64,000 bases of DNA from Phycomyces blakesleeanus NRRL 1555(-) (Eukaryota; Mucoromycota; Mucoromycetes; Mucorales; Phycomycetaceae). The translations under genes and the position numbers were made by a program. The DNA is taken from assembly GCF_001638985.1 (NCBI RefSeq), contig NW_017265146.1:1165382-1229381 (forward strand). The letters are read 5' to 3'. The notes beneath the pieces were generated by a model. That model did no database searches. It was not told the DNA's origin and saw only the letters and a list, made by a program, of their open reading frames with translations. Positions 37,335-48,640 of the stretch are shown in pieces. Position 1 is the stretch's first letter; the number at the start of each line of letters is the position of its first letter.

Positions 37335-37357
37335 ATATGTGACAGAGGTGCAAGCAC
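37243..37357 (-). ncRNA. U6 spliceosomal snRNA
   Basis: Read on the minus strand, the sequence starts GTGCTTG and contains the invariant U6 core. This comprises AAAATTGGAACGATACAGAG, with the ACAGAGA box that pairs with 5' splice sites, followed by AGCATGGCCCCTGC with the AGC triad and the U4-pairing segment, then AAGGATGACAC of the internal stem-loop. It ends in a run of T residues at about 37243-37251, the normal RNA polymerase III terminator. These blocks are conserved across eukaryotes, so identification is secure; the exact 5' end may be off by a few bases. The 3' part after the stem-loop differs from yeast U6, as is usual. I see no intron. Confidence 0.95.
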
Positions 37358-37385
37358 TTGTCGACTAAAATAAATGTCCCAAAAC

Positions 37386-37396
37386 ACTAGATATAT
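37386..37396 (-). promoter_or_regulatory. TATA-like element upstream of U6
   Basis: On the minus strand GCATATATC lies about 30-38 bases before the inferred U6 5' end, the place where fungal U6 genes often carry a TATA box for polymerase III. Position and sequence fit, but AT-rich background makes chance occurrence possible. Confidence 0.5.
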
Positions 37397-37397
37397 G

Positions 37398-39650
37398 CAT
37401 TTATTTGCCGCTTTACAAAAGTTGTGGGTTTTTAATATTTTTCAGAAATTTTTTATATTATAAACATTATATACAGAAAAGTAAATAGCTAGGCTTGGTA
37501 AAATAATTGTATGCTTAATATCCTTATTTTACCCTTACTACATCCACTCTACACAAAATACCTTTTAATTTCTTTATCTTTTAATATTAAATAAACTGTA
37601 TATCAACCTCTTTATAATGTATCCTTCAATAAAGAAAGCTTACTATAAGGTTTGGTCAAAAGAACGATATGCTTCTGGAAAAGGAAAATTGTTTTTTTTT
37701 GATGAAGGTTATTATAATTTTTTTTGACTAAGAGACAGATCTTTGAGACATATGGCAAAAGTACAACCAATTGAAACTTATTTATAAAGAGAAATTACAT
37801 CAAATAAACGATATAGATATGTATATGTGAGGGCTATTTTTCATAGTATTGGAAATAGGGTATCATTTACCAGGTTCTTAATTTGGCCAATATGGTAACA
37901 CAAGACTCTTTTAATTAATGTAATCTTATACGAGAATACATCAGTACACGTTCTTAAAGCTTACATATAAAAAGATATTCTTGGATACTGTTATTGTCAA
38001 AGAAGTATTGGGTTGGTTGCTGCATTGATCAAATCCCGTATTAATTCATTTTTTTATAAAAATTAACTAAATTTAGATAAGAATCTTACACAGGAAATCT
38101 CCTTCTCTATTCAATACTATGTGGGAAAAGGATTAATTCAGAGGGTGGTCTTGAAAATATCATAAATCTTTCTCAGAATTGCCTAAATGATCTTTTCTTC
38201 CAAGGGACTTTAGTATAATAAAACAGCTTTTAAGTGCAATATAGAAAAAGCACAAAATTTATTATTCTTATTATCTTTTGCAAATATTAATCATAATATC
38301 TTTAAAAGCAAATGTAGAAAAAAAGATAAAAAAATATAAATATGATACTAAAGACATATGAGAAAAATTTTATTATTCAAAGATTTTTATAAAGGAAATA
38401 TAAGTTAAATTAAATATAATATAATATAAGATGGTCAAGTTCATGCTACTTCAGTCCAGTCCAGTCGGCTTCAGTCAAGTCCAGTCGGTTTTTTTTCTTG
38501 GTCCATTTGATTTTTCTTTTGATCTTTTTTTTTGTCCGTTTTTTTTTTTTGCTTTTTTTTGCTTTTTTTTTTGAGAGAGAGGAGGGCTTAGTATATGCCT
38601 GTGTGATTTTTGGACAGGACTTAGTATAGACCTCAGGGTCGGATTTCTTTTGATCCTTTTGGAGCGGAGGACTTAATGTGCCTGATCATTTCTGATAGGT
38701 TTTGGTCTACGCCTCGGGTTTTGGATTTGATCCTTTTGGAGTGGAGGACTTAGTGTATGCCTCAAGTTCGGATTTCTTTTGATCCTTTTGGAAAGGAGGA
38801 CTTAGTATATGCCCGTTTTTTTTACAGGACTTAGTATAGGCCTCGGATTTGGTTTTTTGTTTTTTGTTTTTCTTTTGGAACTTGCTTTTGGAATTTTGCA
38901 TTGGACCCCTTCTTGGAAATCGACTTGGCCTTGAGACTTGGAGGTACAGCCCAGATTTTGGACTTTGATAGAAATTCGCCTCTACTTTTGTATGTATCTA
39001 TGTATGTATACAAGTGTGTATATGTATGTTTGTATGTCTATGACTATGACTATGACTATGTGTATGTGTGTGTGTGTGTATATATAAGAAAGAAATAGAA
39101 AAATAGAAATTGTGTGTGTTTGTGTGTGTGTGTATTTGTCTACTTCTCTAATTGTGTACTTCTCTATATGTTTGTATATGTTTGTGTGCTAGGACTAGTA
39201 CTAGAACAGTACTTTGACAGTTTTTGGACATTTGGACTTTGACTTGGGCTTGGACAAGACTTGGAATTGGACTTGGACATATAAGCAAACCGTGGCTTGA
39301 CCATTTCAGGGATTCTGCTAGACTATGAGTTTCTACTTGAGATAGAGAGATAATTGTGAATATAATCTTTTTTCTTTTTTTTTGTATTCTTTTTTTTGTA
39401 TCTTTTTTTGTATTCTTTTTTGTATTCTTCTTGCTTGACTTGGTTCTTACTGCTGTCATTGTTGCATAGGATTCAGGCTTCGGAATTTGCCTTATTATTT
39501 GAGTTGCTAAGGCCAAATATGGCTTAAAAAGATAAAGAAAATAATGAGTGAGAAAACAAGAGATATATTTACATATGAGGCAGGTTTGAATGACCAAAAT
39601 AACATACCTTAATTGATAGAATTTGTTTTTTAAGTAAAGGAACTTGTCTT
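37398..39650. other. Low-complexity intergenic region
   Basis: AT-rich DNA to about 38420, then a CCAGT-rich segment (38450-38490), long T runs with G (38500-38575) and the imperfect tandem repeat listed separately. After it come (TGACTA)n and GT repeats near 39040-39140 and repeated TTTTTTGTATTC units near 39370-39430. The open frames here are lysine-rich or repeat-derived, and I do not accept them as genes. Confidence 0.45.
38570..38860. repeat. Imperfect tandem repeat around GGACTTAGTATAxGCC
   Basis: The segment repeats a pattern several times: a GGACTTAGTATAxxCC block, then a CTCrrGTTCGGATTTCTTTT-like piece and TGATCCTTTTGGA. Blocks begin near 38584, 38618, 38668, 38745, 38797 and 38825. 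The minus strand reads as Lys/Ser/Glu-rich peptide, so it could be a decayed coding repeat, but no protein is recognised. Confidence 0.6.
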
Positions 39651-39729
39651 GGAATAGGTAACATCATCTGAAGAGACGGGCTCAGGACTGCAAAATGTTC
39701 TTCGATGACCGGGCGGAATGAACCTTGAC

Positions 39730-40290
39730 CACCAGCAGGAGGTATACGAGACCACCGACAGTAAACAGCCAAGCTTCCAACAGAAACAATGTGCCAAATT
39801 GCAGCGATGGGGTCAATCACAAAAGGGTTTGACCACCGAATGGCAGAGGAGCTACCAGATCTTGGCTTACCACACCAAGAACCCTAAATATATACAGGCA
39901 TACAATGTAATGTACAATATTTTGAGGGGAGAAAAGGTACTACAGGCGTACCGAGCAGCTTTACCTTTTGGTAAAGTTCAACGCTCACAAGCTCTCTATG
40001 GTATCCTCTAAAGGGTTGTAGTATTGCGAGCCCTGTCACAGGGCGGCCCTGAGAAGATGAAAAAATATCATATAATTAGTACCGAGACATATTGTGTATA
40101 AATAGTACTTATCTTCTGAATAGACGGACTAATGGTTGATATTGTCTCTGACAAAGAAATCCAGAGACAAAAACAGCCCTTGAAAAATTGCCTTATTGCT
40201 TGCTTTGTGGTTCACATTGCTTCTGCCTTGAGCTCTGTTGTTTACTACTGACGGCCTCTACTTGTTCCTGCTGGTGTTCTCGGTCCATAA
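39730..40290. repeat. Diverged inverted pair of Q-rich retroelement-like fragments
   Basis: The plus strand at about 39733-39810 and the minus strand at about 40290-40205 encode similar peptides. Shared pieces are HQQE, then SKQ, then QKQC. Both start with CACCAGCAGG at DNA level. They are two diverged copies in inverted orientation about 400 bp apart. Their composition suggests decayed retrotransposon Gag-like DNA, but no diagnostic zinc knuckle is seen. Confidence 0.5.
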
Positions 40291-40508
40291 TATAAACCCG
40301 GACATCCCAAATACCTTTTTGCAGTCCTGAGCCAATAGTCTTGAATGATGATGAGGAATTTATTCTTGTTGTAACCATATCCTAGTCGAGACTCTTGGTG
40401 TGCTTTTTGGCCAACCCAGCGAGATGGCGAGACTCTGGGTCAGCCTACTTGATGTTAAGCTTGTTGTGCTTGAAAGTTTAGATGCTTGAATGCTTGATAT
40501 CCTTTTTT

Positions 40509-40562
40509 TCATGTTCATGTTCATGTTCATGTTCATGTTCATGTTCATGTTCATGTTCATGT
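40509..40562. repeat. (ATGTTC)n hexanucleotide array
   Basis: Eight to nine tandem ATGTTC copies are visible directly; on the minus strand they read as Met-Asn repeats. No function inferred. Confidence 0.92.
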
Positions 40563-40639
40563 CTATGTTCAACTTTGCTTTGATACTGGATTCAATTTTC
40601 CGTAGAATTATATAAATGTATATATATATATATGCATGG

Positions 40640-42310
40640 CTTTTAAGCACTTGTCTCGACTTGGTTTGGATAGGTTTGTCGAAAGTAATCTTGCTTCTCC
40701 TTCACAGCTGAAAGTTTGCAAAATTGCCCTTCGACTCGGGTCTTATTTTCTTGAGTATACGCATTTCCAGTTGCTAACTGTAACCTGCCTTTTTTTTTGG
40801 TGACAATTTCTAGCTCACACTGTTTGGTCTGGTTCATTTACCAGACCATATTGATCAGAGCCCTCCTCAAATGAGGGTGGCTAGGACTCTAACCACAGGT
40901 TTTGCGTGATGCTTGAAATCATCGGCGAATTCCACGCTATCTCTCCAGTGACAATGTACTGTATAGTCAGGTTATCTTGATTCGACTGACAAAGTCACTG
41001 GTACCTAATCGATCAGTCATTGAAGCATATCCTTTTGTGCAGATGAACTTTGGTTTTGCCATCTCAAAATAGCTGCGGATGTCTGGACATGCATGTGTAT
41101 GCATCATTTGAGTCCGGACACAAGGACTGGTAGCAATCATAATGACTGATATACCATCATGTCTGTGAGGGAAAACCTCGCCAATCTTGCGTAAGAACTA
41201 GGTGTTCTTGGCTCGTTTTCCCGAAACCTCTTGGGACTGTCTACCCCCCAACAATAGATTTTACACAATCTACGGTATAGTCAACTCAAAGTCCAAAAGG
41301 ACCTATTCGAGCTTACCAGTGAATCTTCAGGTATTCACCAGAAAAAAAAGGAGGGGACTGACGATAGCCTTCCAAGGACCCCAAGAAAGAACCCGGCAAG
41401 GAAGCAAAACCCATTCGGCCAGACATAACTACATAATGAACACCGTGCCCCACAGTATTCATTCTCCCTGGCTTAAGCACAAAACTCAAGCTACAAAGAC
41501 CCAGAACCCAGGTACAGAACAGGCTAGCAACCTAGCTAACAACGATCTCCAGAATGATACCAGAATGATACCAGAAATCTAGCCAACCAGACCAGACAAT
41601 CCAACAGGACCACCGTGGCCCAAAAACGACCCAGAATCAAGGACTCCGGAAGCCCTACTCGTACAGAAACCACCACTCACAGATCTCGGCCTCAGACCTG
41701 AGAGGAAGTCAACAAGAGCCCTACGAACAAAATGTTCAAGCCAACCCTACAGCAGTGCAAGTACCACCCTCGAATGTATACAAACGGCAAATACCAGAGG
41801 CAAACAGGTTTGAAAACCAGTCTAGTACCACCACAAGTTACACTCATATGTAGACCTCCACAATCTACCTTCTCTTTATACTGTCTATGCCAAGCCAAGA
41901 CTCATAACCAAGCTAACAGGTGGAGCATGGTGTCGATCCTAGAGGGAAACGATAATCCAGTCCTTTGAATTTGAAAGCAGTAGGAACCGAACGTAAAAGA
42001 GGCTACCCTTACAGCTTAACCAAGAGACCCAGCGTGAATCACCACGCAGATAGTCCCAAGGAAAAGTACTGTGAAAGGTCTCGGAATTCCAGTGTCACCA
42101 TAAAGCTTACCAGAAGCTTCAGGATCGACCTTTGGTTCCGACCGCATCGGCTTGGCTCCAGGGCCAACCGACCGACAAGATGTCCGCTTGGTGAAGCGTA
42201 CAGGGCAACAAAAATTTGTCCAAGTTTTCGGAATCATCAGCTCCGCAGATTCTTTCACTACACCTCTGACCCAATGGGTCAAGGTGAGCTCGGGCACTGC
42301 TAACAAACAA
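40640..42310. other. GC-richer degenerate coding-like block, probably transposon debris
   Basis: This block is visibly less AT-rich than its surroundings. It carries several overlapping open stretches that shift frame, for example plus-strand frames at 41202-41582 and 41965-42303 and a minus frame at 40837-40643. They are rich in Gln, Asn, Pro and Arg. No reverse transcriptase, integrase, protease or transposase motif could be identified, so the retroelement label is only an inference from composition and broken frames. Confidence 0.4.
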
Positions 42311-42599
42311 TCTTACTCCTTGTTGACAGTTGGATCGCCTTTGAATCGGAGCACATACTTCAATAGGCTCTTTGGATCCTCTTTTCCTCTATTACTCGAA
42401 GACTTTGCCGGCTTTGACGCAGGATTGCGAGTTGGGAATGACTGGATTAGAGCTTGTTCAATCTCTTCACTTTCTTGCTGCTGGGTGCAGAAAAAAGATC
42501 CGACTCTACTGCCTCAGAACACTTTTCCTCTTTGCTGTTGGATGCAGCAATAGGATCAGACTCCTTGGAAGCTGAACTATTATATGGCAAGGGCACCAT

Positions 42600-44477
42600 T
42601 TATTTGACATAGGCTTTAGTACCGCCCATAGTCTTCACTCTCTTGCTGCTGGGGGCAGCAGGAAGATCTGACTCTTCTGCCTTGACATTCTCCTCCTTTT
42701 TGCTGCTGGGTGCAACAACAGGAGTAGAAGGCTTGGCAGCCGGGGGAGTTATTTGCCAAGGTGCCTTGAACTCAGCTTTAGCTGCACCACTTCCAGAAGT
42801 CTTCACTTTCTTGCTGCTGGGTGCAGCAACAGGAATAGAATAATTGGCAGCTGGAGTAATGGCTTGCCCTTGTGTCTTGAATTCTTTGCTTGGAGCCTTT
42901 CCCTTGTTACAGCTGGCTGCTGTAGAAGGTCCAGACGCCTCCCAGATAAAATTCGACAAAAGCCTTGGCCTCTCGGTGCGAAGGCCAGAGAGTGGCTTAG
43001 GCAGCTGTGAAGGACGATCACAAGAGGCCGAAGCCAACTTGATTTTCGATCCTTCATTAGAGGCCTTTGGTTCATCAATGGCCTTTTGACTGGCAGGCCG
43101 AGGGATCATCGAGTACTCCTCTTTTGGTCTGGAGACCGCCATTGGATACTCTCTGTTACCCTTGACCTCGTCGGCACCTTCCTTGCGTCTAGGGCTGGGT
43201 ACATTGTACTTCTTCTGAGAGGATGTTCCAGGTAGCACAATCTTTTTTGTGTCTTCATCCATCTTATCGTCTGCAGCCTGCTGCGGGACACAGGCTGGAA
43301 TCTTGTTCGTATCGCAATCCTTCTTTACAGACTGGGAGAAGTGCTGCAAATCGTCAACCGCCGGATTGCAGGTGTGGGCCACGAGCTCTTCGCCACAATC
43401 GGCATCAGGCACCATCACCTCAACAACAACAACATCGTCAATCTCCATAGGATCTTCAACTTCCACGACTTCACACCAAGCCAGGTCGTCGTCAATCTCC
43501 ATCGGTGTGGGAAGTCCTGTGGAGAGACATTCACCAAAAAATCCATTGGCTGATTGCCAAGACGATAGAGCGAAGGCCTCATGGAGACCCTCCACTGTTC
43601 CAGACTTTGGCTTTGGATCCTTTAAGCCAGCATTATTCAAACCCGATGGGGTCTGAACGGACTCTTGTCTTTGAACAAGAGTCTCCTCAGCTGACTTGGT
43701 AGCCAAGCCGCACTCTGGTTCAGCGACTTCAGTCAATGAGTCGCGATGAGCTTTGTTGGCAGAGTCGCTGAGCTCCTCTTCCAGCATCGCGTCAAGAAAT
43801 CTAGCAGAGAGTCTTGGCTTTGCAAAACCCTCTGAGAAAAATTTGTCACAGATGAATCTGAGTCGTGCGCTGACCTCAGCTTCATCGCATTCGTCTACAA
43901 ACTCACTCGACACACCCTCGTCGAGGTCTGCATGGGTTTCCCCACAGGTACCAGCCACGCCGTTAACTGGGAACACCATTGTAGCGATGCCACGTCCCAA
44001 CTCGTGCAAAGGAAGGAGGTGAGGGACATATCCCCGAAGCCCTGCTCCAAAGAACACGCTCGACTCTCCTACACAAACAACGCATTCCGCCTCCGAAGAG
44101 GAATCATTGACGGACATATGCCCTGGGATACCTCCGTGGCGCTTACTCAACAAGCTACCTGAGGGTTCTCCCGTTGTTTGCGAACCAATAGAACACAAAG
44201 AGCCTAGCCAGTTTGACAAGATGCCAAGGATCGTCTGAGGCATCACATTTTTGTGAGCTTCGACTTGATTCTCGCCGTCTAATCTCGCGTCAACAAATGG
44301 GGTTGCACCCACACCCATCATAGAGGGTCGTCTTCGTCTTGCAGGTTTGGCCATGCAAAAAGCAGAGGGCAAAGGAGAAGCCTCCCATAACATCACAGGG
44401 ATGAATAGGAGAGCTGGGGCAAGTAGATAGGCGAGCGCGAAGGCTGCGCAGAGAGCGTTGTAAACTTTGGAATTCAT
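42600..44477 (-). CDS. Hypothetical 625-residue protein with N-terminal hydrophobic segment and repeated lysine-rich motifs
   Basis: A single uninterrupted frame from 44477 to 42600, intronless unlike the intron-rich genes of the left half, and in GC-richer DNA. Residues ~5-32 are a hydrophobic anchor (ALCAAFALAYLLAPALLFIP), followed by a basic patch ARRRRPSMM. The middle is acidic and contains two PMEIDD motifs. The C-terminal ~120 residues repeat APSSKKxK-type blocks at least three times, alternating with Ala/Pro-rich linkers. These look like nuclear-localisation-type basic clusters. I do not recognise a family. Just past the stop codon a further in-frame-like stretch (to about 42445) contains another APSSKKVK block, so the gene may formerly have been longer or end in a missed exon. 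The hydrophobic anchor combined with basic clusters is hard to reconcile functionally. Confidence 0.6.
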   Translation of the reverse strand: MNSKVYNALCAAFALAYLLAPALLFIPVMLWEASPLPSAFCMAKPARRRRPSMMGVGATPFVDARLDGENQVEAHKNVMPQTILGILSNWLGSLCSIGSQTTGEPSGSLLSKRHGGIPGHMSVNDSSSEAECVVCVGESSVFFGAGLRGYVPHLLPLHELGRGIATMVFPVNGVAGTCGETHADLDEGVSSEFVDECDEAEVSARLRFICDKFFSEGFAKPRLSARFLDAMLEEELSDSANKAHRDSLTEVAEPECGLATKSAEETLVQRQESVQTPSGLNNAGLKDPKPKSGTVEGLHEAFALSSWQSANGFFGECLSTGLPTPMEIDDDLAWCEVVEVEDPMEIDDVVVVEVMVPDADCGEELVAHTCNPAVDDLQHFSQSVKKDCDTNKIPACVPQQAADDKMDEDTKKIVLPGTSSQKKYNVPSPRRKEGADEVKGNREYPMAVSRPKEEYSMIPRPASQKAIDEPKASNEGSKIKLASASCDRPSQLPKPLSGLRTERPRLLSNFIWEASGPSTAASCNKGKAPSKEFKTQGQAITPAANYSIPVAAPSSKKVKTSGSGAAKAEFKAPWQITPPAAKPSTPVVAPSSKKEENVKAEESDLPAAPSSKRVKTMGGTKAYVK

Positions 44478-45960
44478 TGAGATAAATGATGTTTAAACAA
44501 AGTGCGAAGGAAAGAAAAACAGGGGAGGTGGGAATAACTGAGGTATATATATATGTTTTTTGCTCACTGATGGTAGTCGCGCTGACATCACACTCTAAGC
44601 TACCAATATATTTGTTTATACGCCTTTATCAATTTGACACGCAAAGGTATGGATAGGTAAGAATTGTCTCCCCCCAAACAACTACCAGGCAGCCTGTATA
44701 TTTTCACATGATGATTAATACAGGTACCGCACGTCCTCTGAGGATTACCACACACACAAAAAGAACAACCAACCGGTTCATGTATATTTAACGCTTCTAC
44801 ACTGTGATAAGTTTCTATAGATTCACATCAACACTAAATCCAAGTACCAAGAGGTCTGTACTTTACTATTGTAAAAGGGCTTCATTATATATTTAATACG
44901 CTCTTCTTGAATATGTTATTTTATTCTATTTTATTCTAATCCATTTTATTTTATTTTATTTATATTGTGTTGATTAAACTCCCGAAATAAAATAAAATAA
45001 AATGAAATGAAAATTTTCTTCTGTTGGAACAAGAAGTGCACAGACCAGCTTAGAGTAACCTGAAAATTACCGTTATTGAAGCTTGTACTCTGTCTTTAGA
45101 GTTGTTACTACAACCAATCAAAACCAAGTCTTTCTTTACTCCTTTACTTCTTTACTTCTTTACTTTGATTTATTCTCTTTTGATTTACTTTGCAAGAAAG
45201 TTGGTTCTTGTGATGTAATGACTGTTTCTTATTGGCTGTTCTTTCCGTTGCATAACAGTTACACAATTACAGGTTAGTATAAATTAGAACCAATAGAAAG
45301 AAAAAACATGTACCAAAGTAGTAAAAAGTCATATTGACTATCGGATGCTTTCCCTCTTCCTTGTTATATTCAATACACATATAAATATTAACAGCTCTTA
45401 TGAGACCATTTTTTGTCAACAAAATTCCAGACCACTTATAAGACCCCCCAAACTGCAGTACTACAATTTAATATCAGGCCAAGGCAATTTTGTTGTTGTT
45501 GGATGGGCTGCTGTGTAAAGCGTACCAGTCAATCGTAACATAGTGATGTTATGAGAGATAGAGGAACTAACCTGCAATAAATTGTACTAACTCTTTATTG
45601 GTACCATTTACAGAGTTTTTGATGACTGGCAGTGGACGCTTTCGTAGTCGAATAAGCTGACCCTTGCTACTTTATAGTAAATTCTCGTTGGCAAGTTTGG
45701 ACCCTCCGTTATTCACGGAAGAGTCTCTTGATTATTGAAGCTAAACACGTTAAGGATTTCGTAATATAAGCTTGGAGCAATAAAATAATATAGCTCAAAA
45801 ATTTATAAGCCAACAATATTACATTAAATGTATTCCATTACTGGGTATGTATGCAAAGAATAAAGCACAAATACTTCATTCTGATAGCTGATACTTGTAG
45901 AAGACAACGAAGGTCTATCTCAACTATTGACATAAAATTTTATTGACATACACACACACA

Positions 45961-45995
<35 letters not shown>

Positions 45996-46150
45996 CTTTC
46001 ATGGATTTGCCCTTTTTATCAATGTTTAAAGACATATCAGATACAAATTATTGTTTTCTTGAATCTCTTGTATGTCTTTTTAGAGACAGCTGCTATTTTA
46101 CTAACAGTATATTAATACACATGTCCTAGTTGTATAAAGTTGTTGTGCCG
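44478..46150. other. AT-rich intergenic region
   Basis: No gene recognised. It contains TTTTA/TTCTA repeats near 44920-44960, AAAATAAAATAAA near 44986-45002, repeated TTTACTTC units near 45140-45165 and a (TA)n tract at 45964-45991. The first 200 bases may hold the promoter of the 625-residue ORF, with a TATATATATAT string near 44543. Confidence 0.45.
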
Positions 46151-46179
46151 AGATATAAATTATAAAAATTTTAATCGCC

Positions 46180-47090
46180 AACAACGAAAATGATCATTTT
46201 GATCAAATTGGCAAATTCTACACCAAAAATCAGCTATAAATCACTATTCATAAATATATTAGGCTCTATGACTATAAGCAACTTGGTTAGACATATTAAG
46301 ATCCACCTTATCAACAGTTTTTGGCATCGATTGCTCAAATATTGACTAAAACATCCTACATTCTCATTCTATAAAATCTTGATCCACTCGAAATTGGGCT
46401 ATTTGCACCAAAAAAGTACATTTTCGATACCCACTTTTACTCACAGGACAACTGAAAAAAGGTTTGGAGAATTTTCTTTTTAGTCTATTAAGTAAAATTG
46501 TGTAAAACATAAATACAGGTCTGCCAATGCTTTTCGGAGAAGAAACAAGTGCGAACTCGGGGAGATATAAACTACTCTAAAAATGCCTAAATTTGTTAAG
46601 GAAGTATATAAAAAAAAGGCAAATAATCTATCTACACCGTAGGGCTAAATAAATTACTGAGTTGGTATCTTTGTAATACATGTATAAATCACCAGAGTAA
46701 CATACATATACTAAATTGTCTTGTATAAGACCAAGCATTAGGTCTTCTTAATCTTTAATATTATTCTAGCTACATAAAGAGCTCCCTATAAAAAATTAGA
46801 GATGTATACCCTAAAGAAATATTGATATCAAACATGCCCGTGTGATAAAAATAACCCAAATGTTAATATTAACGGGGGTTTCTTTTAGATTGAAACGTTT
46901 TGACGTTTTGATCAATATTTGAGCAATCAATATCAAACAATATTTGGATAGTGGGTCTGTATGTGCCTCATCAGATTATATACAAATTTAAAGACCCTTT
47001 TCTTAACCGATCTGGATATATAGCTGATTTTCTATATTTAATTTCCCATTTTGATCAAAATGATCCTTTTTATTTAGCAATTTTTTTCTT
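46180..47090. repeat. Fold-back (long inverted-repeat) element
   Basis: Sequence near 46190-46250 (TGATCATTTTGATCAAA ... AAATCAGCTATA) reappears inverted near 47010-47075, and 46325-46352 (GATTGCTCAAATATTGA) is inverted at 46905-46935. Together they form nested diverged inverted repeats of about 150-200 bp enclosing a centre of several hundred bp, like a MITE or fold-back element. No transposase is present. A piece of it, about 46385-46450, is also similar in direct orientation to 49891-49960, directly beside the inner edge of the left long arm. Confidence 0.55.
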
Positions 47091-48109
47091 TCATTTCAGC
47101 TGTAAATTCAACGACATTCAAACTATATAGCAGTTGTCTGTTTAAGCCAATTATGTTCTTTCAGTAATTATGTCGTCAAGCGAAGGTAGGTTGATAAGCT
47201 AGGATGCGGAGAGTTGGAGAAACTTTTAGTTTTGATTGATTTGGTGTGATGTATAGAATCTATGATAATTAATGGTATACATATGATTATTCAAAGCAAC
47301 ATTACTTATTAGTAATAATCCTTGGGGCTTGAATATACTAAATAATAATAATAATAAAAGCATTACAGCAGATATGACCATCTTTGTGGTATATTATTGT
47401 CAAGCTGTATGTATAAAAGTATATAGTCGATATGGTACTTTTTATACTTATCTAAAGCCATTATTCTGCCTTGTATTAGAAAGGGCGTAGATTTGTAGTA
47501 GTGTGATAGAAAATTGCTACAAGTACACATTCACTCCATCATATTGAAACTTGGCTGTAATATATCGGGTAACTGGTTTTGGGTATAAGCGTGTTAATGA
47601 ACCGGGTTATTAATAGGTTTTATTTCCTTTCGTGAACCTGGTTCGCACCACAGTTCATTATTACCATAGTAAAATTCATTGCAGAACAGCCGTTATATAA
47701 GCAAACTATTCTTTTTTTTTCTTTGCTTAAAGAATTTAGCAATTTTAGCTTTAAATACATAACCGTTACAAAACGTACCTTGATCAATAATGTCAGACAA
47801 AAAATTAATTTTATTGGCTGATTTCATTTAATTTTTTGTTTCAATCGTTTCGATATCTTTAGACCGGCCATCACCTTAGAGTTTAAACAGCACGTGATTG
47901 CTTACATCATTCCTGCTTGCATCATTCTTGTTTGCGTCAGTCAACAGATGTTTTGCTGATATAATTGTGAGGTGCTGATTGTAATAGCCCTGCAATAACT
48001 TCAAATACACATTTACATTGCATGATGGTATGTATATAAAAGAAAGTCTGTCATTCGTTTAACTAATCAAATTTAACGTTCATGTTCTAATTGTATATAA
48101 AAGAAACGC

Positions 48110-48640
48110 GTTGTGTCATAGCTAAGAGGCATTAAGACTTCTAAGAGGCAATCTAGGCTAATGGACCCACGTCAAGATTCCGTGATATATTGGCAGCTCT
48201 TGTCTGTATTTCACGTCAAGATTCCGTGAAGTACAGTTGACCTTGTTATGATGCGACACGATAAATCTTCAAGTCCATCATCTGAAGTAAGTTTTATTTT
48301 TGTACAGGCTTTTTTAAAATGTAACGTCTAATGCTAATTGTTTTATCTCTTGGAATCTGATTTTCTCTGTATTATACGCTTAGGTCCCGTAATGTACAGC
48401 CGTCATTACTGGGGCGGAAGGTATGGCGAGTATTGTGTCATAGGACAGGGGCGTCACTTCCTCTAATGGCAGTCTAGGCTGGTATGTCTACGTCAAGGTC
48501 CCGTAGTATACTAGCAGCTCTTGTCTGTATTGCGCGTCAAGATCCCGTGTAATACAGTTGACCTTTCTATGGCACAATACATTAAATTTCCAAGTCCATC
48601 ATCTGAAGTAAGTTTTATATTTATACAAGATTTTTTAAAT
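48110..48640. repeat. Tandem duplication with paired CGTCAAGRTYCCGTR motifs
   Basis: Two diverged copies of a unit about 321 bp apart share CAGCTCTTGTCTGTATT and CCATCATCTGAAGTAAGTTT. Each copy carries two 15-bp motifs CGTCAAGRTYCCGTR exactly 44 bp apart, at 48170 and 48214 and at 48491 and 48535. A partial copy (AGGTCCCGT) lies at 48382. The fixed spacing suggests protein-binding sites, but this is inference. The same array is in the right arm in inverse orientation. Confidence 0.8.
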
